Positions 25,801 through 37,898 of a DNA stretch of 64,000 nt are shown in pieces; the stretch's first letter is position 1; every line of letters starts with the position of its first letter. The translations under genes and the position numbers were made by a program. The notes below the pieces were generated by a model. That model ran no database searches and was not told where the DNA came from. It saw nothing but the letters and a program-made list of their open reading frames with translations. Source of the stretch: Sclerurus mexicanus (lineage: Eukaryota > Chordata > Aves > Passeriformes > Furnariidae); NCBI GenBank assembly GCA_013396755.1, contig VWZF01006727.1, forward strand, positions 248,215 to 312,214, read 5' to 3'.

Positions 25801-27660
25801 TAGAAAACTTTCAAGACAGCTGCTTTAAATTTCTCAGCCCTTAATGTTACCACTGCAAATGCCATGATCCATAGGTGAAGGCAATTGGATTTCATTTTAA
25901 TTAATAATCTGAAAGAGGATTTCTTTAGCCATGATAAAGCACATTTTATAAGAGGAGTCCTTAATGAGAACTACTATTATTCCAGGAGTTATAAGAGTAC
26001 TAACAGCTCCCAGCTGTGAAGATGGCCCCACAGAGCAAGGTGGTGTACTGACTCACTCTAAAAAACAGAGCTTAGAGTCAAATTGGATAGAACAATTGCA
26101 AGAAATATCAGTACCTTTACTTTTCATGAGAGAAAATGAGCTTCAAAGGGGGAATAGGTATATCAAATTCACATGTGGAATTTGAACCCAAATCTTCTAC
26201 ATCCAATTCCAGTTTCTTGCAAATAAAATCAAATTGCTTCTGTAGACACAAATCACCAAAACATGAAGCAGCCCAGGCTGCCACTAACCACAAACTTCAT
26301 TATGAGCCAAAGTGGCATCTTCAAGTCTTCTATTTAAATGCAATGTTTTCACATGACTTTGAGAATGCAAACTTGATGCTTAGCTCTTCTGAAATATGCT
26401 CGAACTTTCTCCTGGAAAAGTGAGCTGTCACATTAACATGCACCTTCCCGACAAAGCTGTAGGATTAAAATTGCTTTGGCTGGCCAAGATCTACTCTCTC
26501 AATTTTGAAAGATTCACTTCTGGGTCCCACAGTTGATCATTAGCTTCAGAATGGATTGATGGGGGAAAAACACCAAAACATATAACAAGAAATCAGCACA
26601 AGTTTCTATCAGCCTTAGCATGGGTCTGGAGATTGTTCAACACAGAACTGACTGTATACTGCTTTATTTGTGAGGTGTGATAAGATGATAGTTCAAGGTG
26701 GTGTGGCTGCAGGCCATAAACAGTAGGGCATGAAAAAACTTCAGAGACTCCTCCAGAGCAGCAGAATATCTGCAGGAAATATTTTTTTGACTTAGGGGAA
26801 GAGTTTCTTCTTTAGTTATTGTTATTTACAGACTATGGGCAGAACAAACAGCCTAAAGTCCATTGTGCTTGCAGTCTAGTGAACAAAAAATACAAGACAG
26901 ACACTCTGTAGTGGTATCAGTGGAAAAGAAAACCAAATCCACACTTATAATACATTAAAAAACCTTACATCTCTTTTTTATAAATGTATTATTGATAAGT
27001 ATATATCTATATTATCTCAGAAAAATCACTCAGTGTTATCCTACCTCAAGTTTACACTGACAATGAGAATTTTCACTCAGGAAGAAGAATTTGGACCCTG
27101 AAAAACAGCTTTGGAAATCCAACAGGAGTAGTTCTGTGGAATGTTTTTAGAGATGCTAAGTATGGCTAATTTCAATTGATTCTCTATCAGTCTTAGTTGC
27201 AAGCAAACACTTCAGCTCTTACCCTGGACATTATGGACAGTGTTTGTTTGTTTGGGGATTTTTTTATTCCAGAAAAAGAAGGATCTAAGAAAGCTTCAAA
27301 CATGCAATGCACAAAGCATGGCAGCCCAACAGGACTAGTCCTGGGAGCAAAATTGCTGCTTGTAAAGTACTATCTTTTATGGATATCTGAACTACTGATA
27401 TTAAATAATGTTGTCCTTGTGTAAGGACTGGCATTTACTGAAGATTCTAGAGATACAAATAAATATTGGAAAGACTGAAACAAATAACTCCATAGGTGAG
27501 GAAAGACCTGTACAAAAGCATTTTGAACACCTGGTAAATTATGCAAGGAGCTAAGATCATAAAGAATGAGATTATTGCGGGTGGAATAAGAGATGCTTAC
27601 ACCTCCTTTGGCATATGCTACATGGATAGGAGTATGTCTACACAGAGCACAATGACAAGA
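22887..27660. other. Unique sequence, no gene recognised
   Basis: A relatively GC-rich stretch at about 23520-23690 produces several overlapping frames on both strands (up to 103 codons), none recognisable. An A run lies at 25050-25061. No repeat or exon is supported. Confidence 0.55.
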
Positions 27661-28015
27661 CATAGAATCATACAATGTTAAGGGTTGGAAGGGACCTTAA
27701 AGATCATCTAGTTCAACCCCTGCTTCCATTGGCAGGAACACCTCCCGCTAGACCAGGCTGCCGAAGACCTTATCCAATCTGTCCTTGAAGACTGCCAGGT
27801 ATGGGGCATCCACAACCTCCCTGGGCATCCTGTTTCAGTTTCTCACCACCCTCACAGTAAAGAATTTTTTCTTAATATCTAAGCTACAATTCCCTTTTTT
27901 CAATTTGTACCCCTTACTTTGGGTTCTATCACTACAGTTTCTGACAAAAGTCCCTCTCTGACTTCCCTTCAGGTCTGGAAAGTTTCCATGAGGTCTCCAT
28001 GCAACCTTCTGTTAG
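27661..28015 (-). mobile_element. CR1 LINE 3' portion, antisense
   Basis: The plus strand reads 'catagaatcatacaatgtta', 'agggaccttaaagatcatct', 'ccacaacctccctgggcatc', 'accaccctcacagtaaagaa' and 'caaaagtccctctctgactt'. This is the reverse complement of the CR1 3' untranslated region and ORF2 end. The boundary near 28015 is where similarity is lost. Frameshifts and stops interrupt the minus frame. Confidence 0.92.
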
Positions 28016-28989
28016 ATGTCTCTGTCCTCTAATCTGCCCAGAAATCACATGAAGAGTGGATGTCCTGTTGTCCCTCTGAGCTGACTGGCAGGCGTCTCCA
28101 GGAAAATCCACTCCCAATTAGTCCTTCTAGTCCTGCTTGAGCAGAACTTAAATAACTGAAATGGATGTGGGTATTTTCAGCATGGCACCATGCTCAGGGC
28201 AGTTAATGCTGCCTCAGTGGTGTAGAGTCATACAGGCTCAATGCCAGGCTAATCACAATCTGTTCCAGTTGCTGTTATATCTTTATTATCAGAGTTTAAA
28301 AAAAAAAAAAAAAAAAAAGAGAAAAAAGTGAAAGAATGGGGTTTAGGGCATGGTAACTTTGGTTCAGAAAGGATTCTAGGAGTACTGGGATTGTTGCCAA
28401 ATCTCTAAGAATTTGACAGTACTTACAAGTCATATTAAGCAGTAAATAAACTACTAGTGATTTGGCAAAAGAAAAAGCACCAAAAAAATCTTAACTTTCA
28501 TTGAACCACTATATCTTTATAGAATGAGCAGCCTATAGAAACCTTTTTTTTTTTTTCTGCAAGATAGCCACTTTTTACGAAAAGAAACAAATATCCTCCC
28601 AGTCTAGAAACAAAACCGAGGATGATGCATATTGTGCATCATAAGGAAAGCTCAAACTAGTGACAACAGTAACTCCCTACAATCTTTCTTCACAGGACAT
28701 TGCATTTTTTCCTTCAAATACATTATCTGAGTGAGATGAGTGAAAGAAACAACACTTGTTCTCATAATTTTTAGATGAAAAAAATAAGCACATAAAAAGG
28801 CCAAATAATTTGGTCCAGGTTTTCTTTTTATAGCGTATTTCCTTTAGGTGCTTAATTTTAGGTAATTTTTTGAAACATGATTTTACAGAATCAACACCTG
28901 CTCTGGAAATCAAACTCTTTCAAAAAGGTGCAAATAAGACACCCTAAACCACCACCAGTGTTGAAAATCTTAACTTCTATACTTATTTC
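28016..28989. other. Unique sequence with homopolymer tracts
   Basis: An A run of about 21 bp lies at 28298-28318 and a T run at about 28543-28556. A small 8-bp-arm palindrome occurs at 28622-28642 (atgatgca, 5-nt loop, tgcatcat). No gene or recognised transposon. The A run could be a retrocopy tail, but no parent gene is recognised upstream. Confidence 0.5.
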
Positions 28990-29072
28990 AAAATATTTAG
29001 GAAGCTAAACACCATTCTGTCCTAAATCAATAGGATTTAGGATAGAATGGTGTTTAGCTTCCTAAATATTTT
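28990..29072. repeat. Near-perfect inverted repeat (39-bp arms, 5-nt loop)
   Basis: The left arm (28990-29028) and right arm (29034-29072) are reverse complements at 38 of 39 positions, separated by the 5-nt spacer aatag. The single non-complement is G29019 opposite T29043, which would be a G·U wobble in RNA. Complementarity ends sharply at both outer borders (C faces C). No terminal motif of a known transposon family is recognised and no flanking duplication is evident. Possible origins are a replication template switch, a palindromic mobile element, or a transcribed hairpin. The structure is directly visible; its origin is inference. Confidence 0.95.
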
Positions 29073-29265
29073 CTTAAGCCTCTTTATAAATTTTGGAATT
29101 TACATAGGAAACAAAATAACAAGGTATCTCCACTCCTGATTTTTCACTAACTTTAGGCTAAACCAATCTTTGAATTAAAGATTTAGGAAATATGTTTGTG
29201 CCTGAAATAAATTAATAACTAAAAAAGTATAGGTTTAAAGGTGGCTGGTACTATCAAGTGAAGCA

Positions 29266-29395
29266 CAAAAATTCTGAATTGGAAGGAACCCACAAGGATC
29301 ATCTAGTCCAACTCTTAAGTGAATGGGCCATACAGAGATCAAACCCACAACCTTGATGTTGTTAGCACCATGCTCTCAACAGAGCTAATCTTGGG
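29266..29395 (-). mobile_element. tRNA-Ile-derived SINE with CR1-like tail (TguSINE1 type)
   Basis: On the minus strand the 5' part aligns with tRNA-Ile(AAT): a box A-like 'tagctctgttgagagc', an anticodon-arm block 'atggtgctaacaac' and a box B-like 'gtgggtttgatctctgt', ending in 'atggccca'. About 3 nt of the D-loop are missing and the acceptor stem is degraded, so it is not a functional tRNA. A tail follows directly, 'gttggactagatgatccttg' plus 'ggttccttccaattcag', which matches the 3' end of CR1-X-type elements such as the copy at 40881-41055. A tRNA-Ile head with a CR1 tail is the known architecture of passerine TguSINE1, presumably mobilised by CR1 proteins acting on the shared tail. The right and left limits are approximate. 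Confidence 0.85.
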
Positions 29396-29990
29396 TCACT
29401 GCTCGTGCCAACCTATACATAGATTAATTTACAGTGAGAACCCAAGAAAAGACTAGAAATGGTTATTTAACAGTTATTCATGGTTTATTTTGGAAGATTC
29501 AAGGCTTAGGTAGACTTGGAAGATTGTATAGCAACAAAACATTTTCTAAAGGCTGAAGAAGGAATAAGAGAAACCTTTGAAGCACTAGGTAGCTGAAAGT
29601 AGGGCTCATATGAAATTATTGTAAGACTCATAAAACCCACAAGCTAGTGTTTCCCAAAATTCAAAAACTAGTATAAAGGTTGTGGGTGAAAGGCAGCAGT
29701 GATCATTTCTATCTCTAAGGAATTCATTATGTCTGCACATAGCTTTCATGCCCTGCATGTGCTCAGAGTCCTGAGGCCACATAAGACAGACAGAAAGCAC
29801 CAGAGCACTGCCCATATCCATAGCCTTGCAGCTACTGAGGTGCCAGTGTATTCCCAGGGAACAGGTCCCCTAGAATATAACATTCAGGGAAAAAAACTGT
29901 AAAAAAAAAAGAAATTAGGAACTGTCTTTCAACTCCATTGAAAATCACAGACATACTGTTTAGTTAGTACCTAGCAGTGAACACACATAT

Positions 29991-30023
29991 AAAAAAAAAA
30001 AAATTTTAAAAAAAAAAAAAAAA
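29991..30023. repeat. Poly-A tract with TTTT interruption
   Basis: Two A runs of 13 and 16 bases separated by TTTT, followed by ggtgtgg. No retrocopy body is recognised on either side. Confidence 0.85.
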
Positions 30024-30279
30024 GGTGTGGCAAGCTAGGAATTTCTCCTCCTTCAGCAGCAAATGAACACGTCTACATGATCAAATTTTAGAATATTTAT
30101 CAGATATAAAACCCATAAAGGAGCTCTATAGATCATAGATGGTTGTTTTCTGCAAAGATGCAGTGATTTCCAAACGACTGCAATACAAACCTCAGAGCAG
30201 CAGCAGTCACTTTAGGTGGGAAAGCACCTGGAAATCACATTTCGCTTAAAAGTGAGGGAAAAACTATAGGAAATCCACT

Positions 30280-30485
30280 TCACGTGTTTGTGTGTGTAGA
30301 TATCTATACATATAATATTAATTATTCATTACAAATGTTCTGGAAGTTCAGAGATGAGTATATATAAATGTATATACACATATGTGTGTGTGTACGTTAC
30401 ATTTATTTAATCTATATATAAATGCTTCACATACGTATGCATTTATTTACGTATGTATTGCCTGCATATAACGTATGTGTTTACA
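30280..30485. repeat. AT-rich alternating purine-pyrimidine region
   Basis: Repeated short TG, TA and ACGTA motifs (for example gtatatacacatatgtgtg, cacatacgtatgcat, acgtatgtattg) spread over about 200 bp. The tract is a degenerate microsatellite with several small palindromes. Confidence 0.6.
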
Positions 30486-33400
30486 TATTCCAATAAACTC
30501 CTTTACTGATGTTTTGGTATCCATTAACTTGCCTGACAGCAGTGTGAAAAATTATTGCCTGAGATTACATGGTATTTAGGAACCGAAAGCCCATAGCTTT
30601 ATACCATATTGCTGTTAGCATTCCACATTTCACATTCTAAAGATATTGACTTTTTTTCCTCCTCATAGTTTCAGAGTGAGGGTATATGAATGTCACTCGA
30701 ACAAGGCTGTGTATTTAACCTAGAAGGCACATTTTTTTCTTCAACACTGAACATTAATAATTTACCCTCTAAGATATTAGAATAGCATCAAATTCCACTT
30801 ATATTTTTACAAGATTTGTATGTGACAGCTAGTCTTCCAGGTTCTTTTTGTGAGCGAAGTTCTTTGAATGTGTTCTATACATAGGAAATTGTGCTTTCTT
30901 AAGTTATTAATAATAAGTGATTTTAATACTATATTTGAGTTTTCAGTAATGTTTGTGTTTATGAAAATTAGTGCCTGACAAAGACCTGTGAATTGGAATT
31001 CATACCAAAAGTCAAACATTAAAAAAAAAAAAAGGTGTGGTGAGAACTTGAAGAGACTGCTTCATAACTTTGTAATTTTTTTCTCTATGCTTATGATCTA
31101 TTCTGCAGTCTTCATTTTAAAGTTAAGATGAAAGTCAATAGAGACTGAAGTCAGAAAGATAAAAAGTAATTCAGAGGACTGATTGTGCATGACCATTTTC
31201 ACAGAGGTATAATTCTTCAGCTTTCCCATAAGACACAGTGTCTTCTCCAACAAGAACTGGTGAAAGTTCAGGTCCCATTGATCACTAATGAAGGTTGGTC
31301 ATAGTCTTAAAGTAGTTGTCCATTTACAAATTCTGATTTAAAGTCATGTCTCTGAAATACCAACTGCAAGAGATCTAGTTTTCTCCATTTGCCCTAGATA
31401 ACGTGCATATGTTTTCCTTAGAAAGGCAACCATTAGATGCATAAATGTCAGACATGAAGAATGTGCTAGGTCATACATTCTCTTTAACAGCAATGTGCAC
31501 ATCCATCTGTCCCTTAAATTTCTCTGTAAACCTGTTATTGTGCTTTTGAGAAGGAAACTGAACTGCTGTGCGATTGGGCTGTGAAATTACATGTGTCTAT
31601 ATGTTTAATGAAAAAATTATAGCTAGGTAGGATGTGAAGGGTTTTGGTGCATGTGCAAACTGTTAAAAAAAGCCTTTAAAAAAGCATAATTGATTTGGGA
31701 GCAGAGATCCCACTGACTTGTAAGGAGATGAGTTCCTAAGTCATGTGGGCTCTGTAATATGCATATCTTAATTACCCATGCTTAAACTAATTACTATATG
31801 GAGATTAAATTTGAACCCTGACCAAAGTACTTGATCTTTCAAAAATATTTTCTTCTATGTGAATCTTTCAAACAATAAATTTTATCCATAAAAGCCAGAA
31901 AACACTACTGTCTCCAGCTACACTAATTCAGAGAAAAGTAAACAGACTTTAGTGGACAACGGCCTTTACTACCAACTCTAACTTTTCACTGGAAGAGTAT
32001 GTGTGTGTTTGTAGGGAGTAGGTTCTCCTGACTCAACATAATTTCTAAAAGTTGGATGAGATCAGGCTTTAAGTAATTCAATATGCCACAGGGCTAATAT
32101 CACTTGATCTGTGTCTGCCTTGAACTATAAATAAAATGTTGCCCACACTTATTCTCTTATTTCTCAGTAGTGTTCCATACTCTTTAATCTAACGGGCATT
32201 TTCATCTCAAAAGAAAAAAAAAAAGTCACTTTACCAGGGACTCCTATAAAGAAGCAGTAACCACACTAATGCAAACTGTTGTTGGAAGAGAAATATGGAA
32301 ATGCTGGGTTTGAAACTCATGGTATGAAGCCCACCAAACTTATTGCCACAGTTCAAAAAGTAGCAGAATACTTCATATATTGAGAATTTCATCTACTGAG
32401 AAGGGTCAGTATGGCATACTATTGTAAACTGGGCTGTATCACTGCAATGTAAAGAACCAAAAGTCATTTTTTATTAAACATCGTTTATGAACCCAAACAG
32501 CAAAATATGCCCAGAACCAATGAATAGGCATAGTGTGCTATTTTATTGCTGGGCAGTTTAGGTCCTTCTTCAGCAAAATATTTTTATGTACTTTGTTTCC
32601 TTTAAATGAGAGAACATTCCTATTGTCTTCACTGAATGAGAGGAGTATCAATAGGAAGCATAACTGAGCTTGTGTAGATACTGCTGGGTGAGAGGAAAGA
32701 GGCAACCACAACATAGTGAGATACTAATTGGATAATGTGGTGAGAAACAGAGCTAAGTACAGAGGAAGGGCAGGAGGCTTAGATAACTGTAACAAATGTG
32801 AATGCTGGGCTCTAGGAACATGTATAAGAGGGAAAAAATGGACTCAAACTTTGTTTGATGTAGTAAGTCCTTACACTGGGAGAGTCAAAGGAAACAGAAA
32901 AGACTGAGTGCTGCAGATGAATTCAGAAACTCCCAGGCTGGACCTGGCTGATGATTCCTTTGTTATAGCCTAGAGAAAAACAACGACATGGTTCTTCCAG
33001 AAAACAAGATGAGACAGCCAAGGCTAGTTTTCGATTTGCCTAAATGTAGGACTTGTATATGAACTGTTTGACGCTTCTCACTAACTAAAGTCCTTTTGTT
33101 GGGTCACTGATATCAATAACTGCTAATATAAAGATACCAGAGCCAGTCCAGTCCCTGCTGAATAAACAAGATGCTTAGCTGCCCTGGTTGGGCTTCAGGC
33201 TCCCCTATATCAGGAACCTGGGCAGTCAGAACATTACCGTGAAAAGCATAAAGCCATTCTTTGTGAGCCCATGGCACACACAGCCCAGCAGGTGGCAGGC
33301 AGGCCTGGGGTAAAATTTCCAGAAGTGTCTCATGGTGGGGCTCATACTCCCCGTTATTGGAGACATTTTTTCCTTTCATTTAACTTTGGAACACAAATTC

Positions 33401-35170
33401 AAATCTCTGTGAAATTACTTAAAAAAAAAAAAAGAAAATATTATGTAAATGCCTTTTTTATTATTTTCCCTGAGAATTAGGTAAGAACATTTGAACTCAA
33501 TTATCTTAGAGGTCTTTTTCAATCTTTTTTGTTCCATGATTTTAAGACTGTGAATTGTCTCCAGTGAACAAACATGGATACTTCACTGGTCTGAGACATT
33601 TTAAATAAAGCTGGTAAGGCATGACCAGGAATGTTCCCTTAGTCCCAGGGCAAGAACTGGATGAATGGGTAGGTGCTGCCAATCTCTAGTTCCTGTAAAT
33701 TTATTTGAAACATATCTCTGTTCACAGAGATTTATGTCTGTTGCTAAGCAGCAAATCTGTGCATTCCTGGTTTGCTCTTGTCTTAGGAAGGACCAGAATG
33801 ATTCTTTCTTTGTCATGAAGGAACTCCAGAGATCAATTAGCTTTCTTAGCTACCCTAGATATAGCTTTACAAGGCTCGAAGTTACAAGCATATCCATGAA
33901 ATCGGATACTTGTTCCTATTTGTTTCTACTTGGCAAACAGAGCTCAGCAGAAAGGAAGGAAAAGCAAGTTAGAGAAGTGTTGACAGGAGAGAGTTGTTAT
34001 TCTTAAGGATGTCACATATTTCTCCTTCAGACTTTTTTTTTCCCCTGTGACCTGTAAAAGGGGATTGTTAAAAGCTATCTTCTACACTGGAAGAGGTCCA
34101 CTGATGGGCACACTATGTAGTAGGAGCAAAGGTGGTGTAGTGTTGAAAATTTCTTTCTGGTAAGGAGATAGAAGGAGTAGCTACGATCCTATCCCATTTC
34201 CTCAGCAAGCAGAGGATTAATGCCAACTCTGCCGAACAGAATCCATCACCAGATTCTCATGTTGCAGGTCTTTACCATTGCATCTCAGACTGAGACTACT
34301 TCTTCAAAGTAAAAGCTTCAAGACTTTTACTCAATAATTACACAGAAAATGGACAGGGATTTTTCATGTTTTCCAGAGGCATTGTAAGAACAGTTATCCT
34401 TATGGTCTCTATTTTATACATGTCTTATAAAGAAAACCAAATATGCCCCAACAAGTAAATATTTGTGACTCCAAATTCACCTCTATGTCATCAGAATTCG
34501 TTCTTTGCATGACACCTCATGAAACTGCCCTCTGAAAGTTTTTTTAAGGTCTTTTGGTAACAATAAAATGCATCAACAAGAGCTCATTGTATTTGTCTGA
34601 GAGAAGAAAAAGGGAAAGAAGTATGAAAACAAGGTATGTTGCAGAAGAAAGAAAATAATCCCATGAATTTTCAAATATTGCCAGCCTGGTCTGAAACTCG
34701 CAGTAAAGCTCTTAGGTCAGAGATCATAAATAGTAGCATTTGCATCCTTAAAAACTGGCACAGAGAATAAGGAGGAGACTTTTTTTTCCCCAAAACAGTA
34801 AGAACTAATGATATCTGGTTTTCCACAACCATGCTTGTCTGCCTGTGCAGATGAACTAGTTACTATAGAAGATCTTGCCAATATGCTTTGTTGAAAGGGT
34901 TTTAAAAGGCATGAGAAATGTTCATATATGTCACGCATTGTAGCACCATTTCATTCTTTTATATGTTTTTGCTTGGTCAGGGGTCCAATGTCTTCACATG
35001 GGAGCCTAGCTTGATGTTACTACTACACAAATGCCCACAAACCCTGACCATGGTGCACAGGTTTTGTCATGGGATATAACTTGTTTTACTTATTCAAGTT
35101 GCCTAGGAGCTCTCAAAGCTCTGTAATTTCTCTCTATAGTCACCAGAAATAGATTTCCTGAGGGGCTGAT

Positions 35171-36860
35171 TCATAGAATCATCAGCATTTGAAGGTACTT
35201 CAAAATTATGCAGTCTAACTGTCCATGCAGTCTATAACTGTAACCCTCAAATGACTAAACCACATCACCTAGTGCGAGACACAGACACCTCTGGAACACC
35301 TCCAGGGATGGTTATTCCACCACGTCCCTGGGCAACCTATTCCAATTCTTGACCACTGTAAGTGTGACACAATTTTTTTTTTAATATCTAATCTGAATGT
35401 TCCCTGTCTCATCTTAAGGCCATTTCCTCTTGTCCTCTCGCTGGAGGCATGGCAAAAGAGACCAGTCTCCATCTCACTGTAACAGCCTTTCAAGTATTTA
35501 TAGAGAGTGATGAGGTCCCCCCTGAGCCTCTTCTTCTCAAGACTCAACAAACCCAGCTCCCTCAGCTCTTCCTCTGAAGACATGTTTTCTAGACCCTTTA
35601 TGACCCTTGTTGCCCTTCTCTGGACATGTTCCTCTCTTCTGTGTTGTATTTCCAGAAGACATGTGGCAGGTTGAAGTCACACACAACTACAAGGGTCAGT
35701 GACTGTGATAACTTCAGGCAGCCTCTTGTAGAATGCCTCATCAGCCTGTTTGTCCTGGTTGGGTGGTCTCATGGCTCCCACCATGATGTCTGCCCTGTTG
35801 ATCATCAATTTCAATACAAACACTCCCTAACATTCAGTGCTACCCCACCACCTCCCCAGCTCCACCCGTCTCTTCTAATGCACTTATAGCCATCCTTTGC
35901 AGCACTCCAGTTGTGAGAGTCATCCCACCATGTTTCTGTGATAGCAACTACATCATAACCTTCTTGTTGAACAGTGGCTTCCAGCTTCTTTTGTTTGTTG
36001 CATTGGTGTAGATGCACTTCAGGTGGACTAAAGGTTTCACTCCCAACACAGGCATGCCATCCCTAGGCTCATATCTATTGAGCCTGGTCTTATTCTCTTC
36101 CCCCTTTGAACTTAAAGAACTTTCAATCAACCGTGCCAATTCCTGGGCTATAATATTTTTCCCCCTCTGAGTCAGGTGTACCTCATCTGACATAAGCAAG
36201 CCTGACGCCATGTAAGCTGTCGCATGGTCAAAACCCCAGAATTCCACCAGCCTTTTAGCTATGTATTAATAAGTCAAGTTTTCCTATTCCTTTCAGCATT
36301 TTCCCCTAATACTGAAGGAATTGAGAGGCAAACTACCTGCACACGTACTCCTGGGCCTCAGGGCAGGTAAAGAATGATTCCACCAGTCAATCTCTTCCAC
36401 AGATGCCCTAATGTTCCTTAACTTTTCTACTTCTTTGAGTTGTACCAGCAATCAGAGCAGATCATTGGCCTGCGTGCACCTCACATAGGTGTTATCTCTG
36501 TTACCCTCTGATGCCAGTGCCAGGCTCTGGCACTCCCTGCAGCCCCAATACCTGGGCTGGGTATGTTTCCATGGCAGCTCCATTTGCTTTGCCACATCAT
36601 TTCTGACACATGCAGAGGACTTAGTACCCTGTTGAGGGGAAACCATTCCTGAACTCTTCTCTTTGTGGTGATGGGAGGAAGACTGCACCTTCCTGCTCCC
36701 CCTGCCTGTGTGGACTGCCATGTTACCTGCCACACCCACCCAGACTGATATGCCTGAGTACGGGAGCCCCCTTCTAAAACACAATGATCTAAAACCCACT
36801 TTGGGCTTACCTCAGTCACTGCTGTTGCCACTGTTGCTACTGCTGCTGCCACTGACTAAC
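35171..36860 (-). mobile_element. Internally deleted CR1 LINE, antisense, about 1.7 kb
   Basis: Reading the plus strand gives the element from 3' to 5'. 35171-35625 is the 3' tail region ('tcatagaatc', 'cctccagggatggttattcc', 'ccctgagcctcttcttctc'). At about 35625 the sequence jumps to the ORF2 endonuclease domain (35640-36010); the minus frame shows YDVVAITETWWDDSHNW, a hallmark of CR1 endonuclease, and then GGGGVAL. Next comes the ORF1 C-terminal end (36010-36250, with EVHLTQRGKNIIAQELARLI) and upstream ORF1 (36452-36800, with NTYVRCTQANDLL). Nearly all the reverse transcriptase is missing. Several stops and frameshifts break the frames, so it is inactive. The 5' limit near 36860 is uncertain. 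It is the only copy here that retains ORF1 and endonuclease remnants. Confidence 0.9.
36812..36858. repeat. Imperfect GCT/GTT trinucleotide tract near CR1 5' end
   Basis: A run of ctgctgttgccactgttgct-type triplets. It lies at the apparent 5' end of the CR1 copy and may belong to its 5' region or be local simple-sequence DNA. Confidence 0.5.
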
Positions 36861-37314
36861 CAACCATTCAGAGTAAATAACCCACCTTAGCCTGAGTGCA
36901 TTGAATTCTTCCCTGAGAGAAAGAAGTTTCTGGAAAATTTGGAGTCCTGCCAGAAGATATGGGAAGGACTCAAAACATCAATGCCTGGCTGAGAGGATTG
37001 GATGAAAAAACACCCCACAAAAGATAAAAGACCAAAAATACTACCAAAAACCTGCCCCAAAAACTGCAAGCATGGAATTTCAACAACAAATCATACCATT
37101 TCTCCTCTACTTCCTGAATGTTTTCACTCCAAACAAACCTAATCAGTTCCAAATTATATATTTGAAGTGTCTTTGTAGGAGCCACACCCCTAATTTAATT
37201 TTTGGAATAGATCACGCTTTTTGGGTTTGGTAGGAGGAGGTAATGCATAAAATATAAGCTTAATATCTGCCATGCATATGGAAAAATGAAGTCCTGGAGA
37301 TCTTCCTTGCTGTT
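36861..37314. other. Unassigned sequence between CR1 and ERVL LTR
   Basis: About 450 bp without a recognised element. It could be a further 5' part of the CR1 or unique host DNA. The minus frames 36887-37069 and 36970-37185 show no recognised protein. Confidence 0.45.
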
Positions 37315-37898
37315 TGTTGTGGTTTAACCCCATCCAGTAGCCAAGTCCCATGCATCTGCTTGCTCGCTCCTCCCCCAGCAGGTTCTGGGAGAGAATCGGA
37401 AGGGCAAAAGCCAGAAGATTTGTGGGTTGAGATACAGTTTAAAAGGGAAAGCAAAAGCCATGCATACAAGCTAAGGAAAGCAAGGAACAAAGAATTCATG
37501 CCCTGCTTCCCACAGGCAGGCAGGTGTTCAGCAATCTCTAGGAAAGCAGGGTTCTACCATGTGTAATGTTACTTGGGAAGAAAAATGCCATCACTCCAAA
37601 CATCTCCCTCTTCCTCTTTCTTTCCCCCACTCTAAATACTGAGCATGATGTCATATGGTCTGGAATATTCCTTAGGTCAGTTTGGGTCACCCATCCCTGC
37701 TGCGTCTCCTCCCAACCTCCCACGCACCCCCAACTTTCTAGCCAGTGTGGCAGTACAGAAAGGAGATAAGGCCTTGGCTCTGTGTAAGCACTGCTTAGCA
37801 AAACCTTTCTATGTTATCAGTCCTGCACAAATCCAAAACACTGCCCCATCCCAGATACTGTGAAGAAAGTTAACTCTACCTCATCAGAAACCAGCACA
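37315..37898 (-). mobile_element. ERVL-type solo LTR, antisense
   Basis: A 584-bp long terminal repeat of a type widespread in bird genomes. On the minus strand it starts 'tgtgctggtttctgatgagg' and ends 'ggggttaaaccacaaca', giving TG...CA ends. Characteristic internal blocks are 'cccaaactgacc' near 37680, a TATA-like element degraded to tatttag near 37632-37638, and 'ttctctcccagaacc' near the 3' end. Flanking pentamers ctgtt (37310-37314) and cggtt (37899-37903) match at four of five positions, consistent with an ERVL 5-bp target duplication. No internal retroviral sequence is attached, so it is a solo LTR. Low CpG content and the decayed TATA suggest an old insertion. Confidence 0.87.

Larger units (their letters stand above)
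29396..35170. other. Unique AT-rich sequence, no gene recognised
   Basis: Nearly 6 kb without a recognised exon or transposon. Simple tracts include A runs at 29991-30023, 31022-31033 and 33420-33433, and the AT-rich alternating region at 30280-30485. The frame 33665-34006 (113 codons) has no recognisable domain. A mildly GC-rich patch occurs at about 33120-33360 without a gene signature. Confidence 0.55.

Noticed and set aside
28298..28318. A run as the tail of a processed pseudogene
   Set aside because: No recognisable transcript-derived sequence or target duplication upstream.
28990..29072. Canonical microRNA precursor
   Set aside because: The stem is almost unbroken with a 5-nt loop, and no known mature sequence is recognised; small-RNA data would be needed.
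29320..29395. Functional tRNA-Ile gene on the minus strand
   Set aside because: The acceptor stem does not pair, about 3 nt of the D-loop are lost, and a CR1-like tail follows directly, so it is the head of a SINE.
30009..31040. Two poly-A tracts (near 30010 and 31022) each followed by ggtgtgg, as duplicated retrocopy tails
   Set aside because: The shared part is only seven bases beyond the A run, flanks differ, and no retrocopy body is recognised; treated as coincidence.
36452..36852. Two overlapping minus-strand frames of 115 and 123 codons as host genes
   Set aside because: They lie in the 5' part of the deleted CR1 copy; one carries the CR1 ORF1 pattern (VRCTQANDLL), the other is a frame shadow.
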